From: Rodentibacter haemolyticus
GTDB taxonomy: Bacteria > Pseudomonadota > Gammaproteobacteria > Enterobacterales > Pasteurellaceae
Direction: 5' to 3'
NCBI RefSeq assembly: GCF_015356115.1
Contig: NZ_CP063056.1
Location: 2,046,001-2,110,000, forward strand
Length of the DNA: 64,000 nt
Shown here: piece by piece, positions 56,332-64,000 of the stretch
Position numbering within the stretch: the first letter of the stretch is position 1
Layout of the letters: each line of letters starts with the position of its first letter
Translations under genes and position numbers: made by a program
The notes under the pieces: model-generated
Told to the model about the DNA's origin: nothing
Seen by the model: only the letters and a program-made list of their open reading frames with translations
Databases searched by the model: none

Positions 56332-56421
56332 AGACTATTTATCCTGAATAAGGCAGTTGAGTTTCTTCAACAATGTAGTAAAACTCAACCGCACTTTAAG
56401 AAACTGGAAAAACTCCCACTG

Positions 56422-57885
56422 TTAACCCATACGATAATTCGGTGCTTCTTTAGTAATCGTCACATCGTGGACGTGCGATTCTTTAATGCCTGCCCCGCTG
56501 ATGCGTACAAATTCTGCCTTAGTGCGTAAATCTTCAATAGTCGGGCAGCCTGTTAATCCCATACAGGAACGTAAGCCGCCCATTTGTTGGTGAATGATTT
56601 CCTTTAAGTAACCTTTGTATGGAATACGTCCTTCAATGCCTTCCGGTACGAGTTTATCGGCGGCGTTATCGGATTGGAAATAGCGATCTGATGAGCCTTT
56701 CGCCATTGCGCCAAGTGAACCCATTCCACGGTAAGATTTAAAGGCTCGTCCTTGATAAAGTTCGATTTCACCCGGAGCTTCTTCCGTACCGGCGAACATG
56801 GAGCCGACCATCACACAGCTTGCGCCTGCGGCAATGGCTTTGGCAATATCACCGGAAAAACGGATACCGCCGTCCGCAATCACCGGAATGCCACGATCTT
56901 TTAATGCTTCTGCAGCATTTGCAATGGCAGTGATTTGCGGTACACCGACACCGGTTACGATACGGGTTGTGCAGATTGAACCTGGGCCGATACCGACTTT
57001 CACCGCACTTGCGCCTGCGTCGGCAAGGGCAATTGCACCTTCAGCCGTTGCCACATTACCGGCTACGATTGGTAAGTTCGGATATTTAGCACGGGTTTCA
57101 CGCACACGTTGTAATACCCCTTCGGAATGACCGTGAGAAGAATCAATTAAAAGAACGTCCACGCCGGCTTTAACCAATGCATCAATACGTTCTTCGTTAC
57201 CGGGACCTGCGCCTACTGCCGCACCAACGCGTAAACGACCGAATTCATCTTTACAGGCATTAGGTTTTTGCTCGGCTTTTTGGAAATCTTTAACGGTGAT
57301 CATTCCTTTTAACTTGAAGCTATCATCCACCATTAGTACTTTTTCTACACGGTGTTCGTGCATTAAGCCTAAAATCGTTTCGCGGCTTGCTCCCTCTTTT
57401 ACTGTAACCAAGAGATCTTTTTTCGTCATTACTTGAGAAACGGTTTTGTTTAAATCTCTTACGAAACGGGTATCACGACCGGTGATGATGCCGATTAAGT
57501 TGTTCTCGTTATCGACCACAGGGTAGCCGGCAAAGCCGTTTTTCTTTACTAATTCAGCCAGTTGTTTAAGCGTTAAATCCGGTGAAACGGTAACCGGTTC
57601 AGATACGATACCGCTTTCAAATTTTTTCACTTTACGAACACGATCCGCTTGACGTTCAATCGTCATATTCTTGTGAATAAAACCGATCCCGCCTTCTTGT
57701 GCAAGAGAAATGGCTAATTTCGTTTCCGTTACGGTATCCATCGCAGCGGAAAGCATTGGGATATTTAAACGAATTTCTTTAGTAAGTTGAGTTGAAAGAT
57801 TGGCAGTATTCGGAAGCACGGTGGAATGTGCCGGGACGAGCAATACATCGTCAAAAGTAAGGGCTTCTTGTTTGATTCTAAGCAT
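56422..57885 (-). CDS. guaB: IMP dehydrogenase (487 aa)
   Basis: The ATG at 57885 gives the usual start MLRIKQEALTFDDVLLVPAH. CBS domain region (VTVSPDLTLKQLAELVKKNG), the active-site loop GIGPGSICTTRIVTGVGVPQ with the catalytic cysteine, and the flap region (EGIEGRIPYKGYLKEIIHQQ) are all present. It oxidises IMP to XMP, the step before GuaA. It is divergent from birA. Confidence 0.97.
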   Translation of the reverse strand: MLRIKQEALTFDDVLLVPAHSTVLPNTANLSTQLTKEIRLNIPMLSAAMDTVTETKLAISLAQEGGIGFIHKNMTIERQADRVRKVKKFESGIVSEPVTVSPDLTLKQLAELVKKNGFAGYPVVDNENNLIGIITGRDTRFVRDLNKTVSQVMTKKDLLVTVKEGASRETILGLMHEHRVEKVLMVDDSFKLKGMITVKDFQKAEQKPNACKDEFGRLRVGAAVGAGPGNEERIDALVKAGVDVLLIDSSHGHSEGVLQRVRETRAKYPNLPIVAGNVATAEGAIALADAGASAVKVGIGPGSICTTRIVTGVGVPQITAIANAAEALKDRGIPVIADGGIRFSGDIAKAIAAGASCVMVGSMFAGTEEAPGEIELYQGRAFKSYRGMGSLGAMAKGSSDRYFQSDNAADKLVPEGIEGRIPYKGYLKEIIHQQMGGLRSCMGLTGCPTIEDLRTKAEFVRISGAGIKESHVHDVTITKEAPNYRMG

Positions 57886-58016
57886 CGCAATATTCTCGCT
57901 GTTGAAAGTTATGATAAAAAATATTGCGGCGGGATTATACAGATATAACTTCATTTTGAAAACGAAAATTTTTGATTTTGTGCTATATTTGCAAAGGTTT
58001 TCCCTAGGAGAAAAAG

Positions 58017-58922
58017 ATGAATTTATCACTACTGAATTATTTGGCGGATTGTCAGCCGAAAGTGCGGTCGAATTTGGCAATGTTTTCACAAAATATTGAA
58101 GATGATTTGGCAAAATTTCGAGCACAAGGATTACAAATAGAAAAATATGCGGGATATTATCGTTTAGTACCGCAGCTGCCTCTATTAAATTCAAGACAAA
58201 TTTCAACCGCTCTTTTTCCTTACCAAGTGCATTATCAACCCATTATTTCTTCAACAAACGAGTGGGTTTTGCAAAATATTCCGCAATTAAAAAAAGGTGA
58301 TCTTTGTCTTGCGGAATTTCAAACAGTAGGGCGAGGGCGGCGTGGGCGCCAATGGATTTCTCCCTTTGCCGGGCAAATGATTTTTAGCTTTTATTGGGCA
58401 TTCGAGCCTCAACAATCTATTGAAGGGTTAAGCCTTGTTGTGGGATTAGCAATTGCTGAAACGCTTGGTGCACAAGTAAAATGGCCGAATGATGTTTTGT
58501 TAGATGGAAAAAAGCTCGGCGGCATTTTGGTCGAAATTTCTAATCATAAAAACGGATTGATAAATTTGGTGATTGGTGTCGGCATTAATGTGTCATTACC
58601 GGCACAAACTGAAATTAATCAACCTTGCGCGGAATTGCGCAAAGTTAATCATAATGCAGATCGTCAAATTTTATTTCCAAAACTGATACGGCATCTTTAT
58701 ACACGTTTGGAACGTTTTGAAAAGGAGGGGATTGATAGGGAATTTCAACAAACATGGAAGGCGCATAATGCCTTTTTTCACAATAAGGTGAATGTTATTA
58801 CGGAACAGGGTGTGATTTCAGGGATTGAACAGGGTATTGATTCACACGGGTACTTGCAGGTTTTTTCCGGAAATGAGTTAAAAACCTTTAATGGTGGCGA
58901 AGTTTCACTTCGAAAAAAATAG
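58017..58922 (+). CDS. birA: BirA biotin-protein ligase, with an unusually short N-terminal DNA-binding part (301 aa)
   Basis: The catalytic core has GRGRRGRQWISPFAGQMIFS (biotinyl-AMP loop), KWPNDVLLDGKKLGGILVEI and the C-terminal SH3-like domain. It attaches biotin to acetyl-CoA carboxylase. The N-terminal 55 residues (LADCQPKVRSNLAMFSQNIE) are about ten residues shorter than in E. coli BirA and the helix-turn-helix is hard to recognise. A uptake signal (58056-58070) lies within this region. Confidence 0.93.
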   Translation: MNLSLLNYLADCQPKVRSNLAMFSQNIEDDLAKFRAQGLQIEKYAGYYRLVPQLPLLNSRQISTALFPYQVHYQPIISSTNEWVLQNIPQLKKGDLCLAEFQTVGRGRRGRQWISPFAGQMIFSFYWAFEPQQSIEGLSLVVGLAIAETLGAQVKWPNDVLLDGKKLGGILVEISNHKNGLINLVIGVGINVSLPAQTEINQPCAELRKVNHNADRQILFPKLIRHLYTRLERFEKEGIDREFQQTWKAHNAFFHNKVNVITEQGVISGIEQGIDSHGYLQVFSGNELKTFNGGEVSLRKK

Positions 58923-58962
58923 TGAGGTCAAAAAACATTGCATTTTTCGACCGCACTTTGCA

Positions 58963-59784
58963 TTAAATAACTTGCTGAATTAATGCGGAAATATCTTGCG
59001 GAAATCGTTCTGAACGTGCCATTTCTTCAATTTGTGCCGCTTGATATTTCGTGCCGTCATATACGACAACAATAGCAGTGTCGCCCGGTTGTAAAAAGTG
59101 TGTTTCTCCAAATGGTGTGTAGCGTGTCGCCCCAATACTGATGACGGTTTGAGCCGGATAACCCGCAGTTTCAAGTAATGATGCAATGTGATTCATTGGT
59201 CCTTCATCCGGTTGATTATTCATCCGATCTACGATCCAATCCAATAATTCTTGATGGAAATAGCTGTATTCTGCGGCAGGGCTATCCACGCCATAAGTAT
59301 TCATTTTTCCATTGCGTTTGTGAAAGCTTGCAATGCGGTAATGATCAATATCACTTCCCTTATTAAAAGAGATGATTGGCAATAAATTCGTTGAGATACC
59401 TTTCGATTCCGCTCCCCAGTTTTTCTTTTCACAGATTTTTTTCGCATTAGGACGGCGAATGGAACAATCATTGTAAGCGGCGAAATAACGAGGAATGATC
59501 GCTGAGACTTTTCTTTCTTTATATTGGACTTCACAAATAAGGGCAATTTCCGGCTCAATTTGTAAATTATCTGCTCCTTCAGGAAAACGAATATATTGAT
59601 GGCTAAGTGGGTAAACGGAAAGGAAGCCGGCTTTTTCACTAGGCACGTAGAATGGAAAAATTGCTTTAGGTTGAATGGCATTTGTTGTTTTTATGGCGAT
59701 AAAGTCATTGGCTTCCCCCGCTTGTTCTAAATGTCCGGCAAAATTTCCGGCAACACCGAAACCAATCATCTTTTCAAAATTCAT
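58963..59784 (-). CDS. DUF5718 family protein (273 aa)
   Basis: A conserved Haemophilus/Neisseria-type protein (MNFEKMIGFGVAGNFAGHLE, then NYGVDSPAAEYSYFHQELLD-like MNTYGVDSPAAEYSYFHQEL). It resembles fumarylacetoacetate-hydrolase-like folds only by composition; function unknown. GGAG precedes the start. Its convergent neighbour is birA, with a uptake signal between them. Confidence 0.8.
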   Translation of the reverse strand: MNFEKMIGFGVAGNFAGHLEQAGEANDFIAIKTTNAIQPKAIFPFYVPSEKAGFLSVYPLSHQYIRFPEGADNLQIEPEIALICEVQYKERKVSAIIPRYFAAYNDCSIRRPNAKKICEKKNWGAESKGISTNLLPIISFNKGSDIDHYRIASFHKRNGKMNTYGVDSPAAEYSYFHQELLDWIVDRMNNQPDEGPMNHIASLLETAGYPAQTVISIGATRYTPFGETHFLQPGDTAIVVVYDGTKYQAAQIEEMARSERFPQDISALIQQVI

Positions 59785-59907
59785 ATCATCTCCTTATTTA
59801 AAATAGTGTGATCGCTTAAATTTATCCTGATTTTTGTCTAAAAACAAATCTAACCGTCTAACATTTAAACAGATAACAAAAAAATTAAAATTTTTTACAA
59901 AAATCCC

Positions 59908-60046
59908 TTGCAAGACAAAAATTTTTGCCTATAATGCGCACCACACAACGACGCACTGTTGTGAAGGATTTAAAATTGCAGTGCGTCGTTTTATTTTCGC
60001 CTTATTTTGAGCGTGTTGTTTTGAATTGGCGAATGGCTCTTTAACA
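59908..60046 (+). promoter_or_regulatory. rRNA operon promoter and boxA antitermination site
   Basis: -35 TTGCAA (59908-59913), 16 bases, -10 TATAAT (59930-59935) with a GC-rich discriminator (GCGC) and upstream A/T tracts. A boxA-like TGGCTCTTTAACA lies at 60034-60046 in the leader. Confidence 0.85.
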
Positions 60047-60203
60047 ATGTATCAGACAATCTGTGTGGGCACTTGTTGATTGACTTGTTTAAAATAATTT
60101 TTAATTTTGAAGTCTTAATAGGTGCTTAACTTGAGATTCATTTTTACCTTATTTTTCAAGGTGAATAATTTTTTAGTCAGTATTTATTGAGCGATTGAAC
60201 TTG

Positions 60204-61736
<1,533 letters not shown>

Positions 61737-61832
61737 CCTATAGCGAGCGATAGCAAGTGTTCACACAGATTGGCTGATGGATTGTAGACAAAAGAGAGCA
61801 GAAAAGATTAAGTAAGAGTATCTTTAATTGAT

Positions 61833-61908
61833 GTCCCCATCGTCTAGAGGCCTAGGACATCGCCCTTTCACGGCGGTAACCGGGGTTCGAATCCCCGTGG
61901 GGACGCCA
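61833..61908 (+). tRNA. tRNA-Glu (anticodon TTC)
   Basis: Acceptor stem GTCCCCA/TGGGGAC, anticodon loop CTTTCAC (TTC) and an encoded CCA. It lies in the 16S-23S spacer. Confidence 0.96.
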
Positions 61909-62119
61909 ATTAAAGATAACTTTAACGGGAAATCTTATTGTTCTTTAACAAATTGGAAACAAGCTGAAAAACTGAAGAGACTTCTGTCGGGGCGAAAGCC
62001 CTGAGACAAGCAAGTCTGAGTAGTAAAAATCTTGATTGAACAAAAGCAATCAAGTGTTTAGTTAGATTAAGTAACGGCTTAAGTGTTAAACGGAAATTGT
62101 AAAAACACTTGAGGTTGTA

Positions 62120-64000
<1,881 letters not shown>

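Overview
The window comes from a Pasteurellaceae chromosome of the Haemophilus/Aggregatibacter type. The 16S-tRNA-Glu-23S operon, pheA, guaB/guaA and birA are all of that type, and the uptake signal sequence AAGTGCGGT (USS) is scattered throughout. I cannot fix the genus from the sequence alone.

Layout. Positions 1-655 hold the 3' end of pheA and its terminator. Positions 746-54433 are one lambda-like siphovirus prophage of about 53.6 kb, inserted at the 3' end of guaA and flanked by an exact 55-bp repeat that contains the guaA stop codon. The rest is chromosomal: guaA, a small lipoprotein gene, guaB, divergent birA, a DUF5718 gene, then an rRNA operon that runs off the right edge.

Prophage, left to right: an AlpA-type excisionase; an antirepressor (Rha-like) locus under a C4-like RNA; a long leftward early operon (small genes, DUF2303 protein, SSB, Sak4-like ATPase, 3'-5' exonuclease); an autonomous XRE-ImmA metalloprotease pair; the immunity region (PL with three operators, a NYN-domain gene and a small gene in the lambda rex position, CI, PR with operators, Cro); a CII-like gene; an O-like gene with four internal iterons; dnaB (frameshifted); an N6-adenine methyltransferase; NinG; a Q-like gene; a CRP-controlled surface lipoprotein; a second C4-like/antirepressor module; a pR'-tR' late leader; tRNA-Arg(CCT); lysis genes; a Rha gene; terminase, portal and head genes; tail genes interrupted by a HigBA toxin-antitoxin pair and a third C4-like/antirepressor module; tail tip genes; and the integrase next to attR.

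Two systems deserve most attention. (1) Three antirepressor loci each have a C4-like 70-76 nt RNA and, upstream, a short hairpin RNA. The hairpin loop copies the antirepressor mRNA segment that the C4-like RNA would bind. The pairing sequence differs at each locus but matches within it, and a fourth, orphan hairpin has the specificity of another locus. (2) The head-morphogenesis protein carries a C-terminal RelA/SpoT-like alarmone synthetase domain, followed by an unknown small protein and a complete MESH1-like HD hydrolase. This looks like a toxSAS toxin/antitoxin pair built into a virion protein.

Five prophage genes carry single frame-disrupting indels (rha-like, dnaB, terL, head-toxin, tail-tip J). 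The prophage is therefore decaying or the assembly has local errors.
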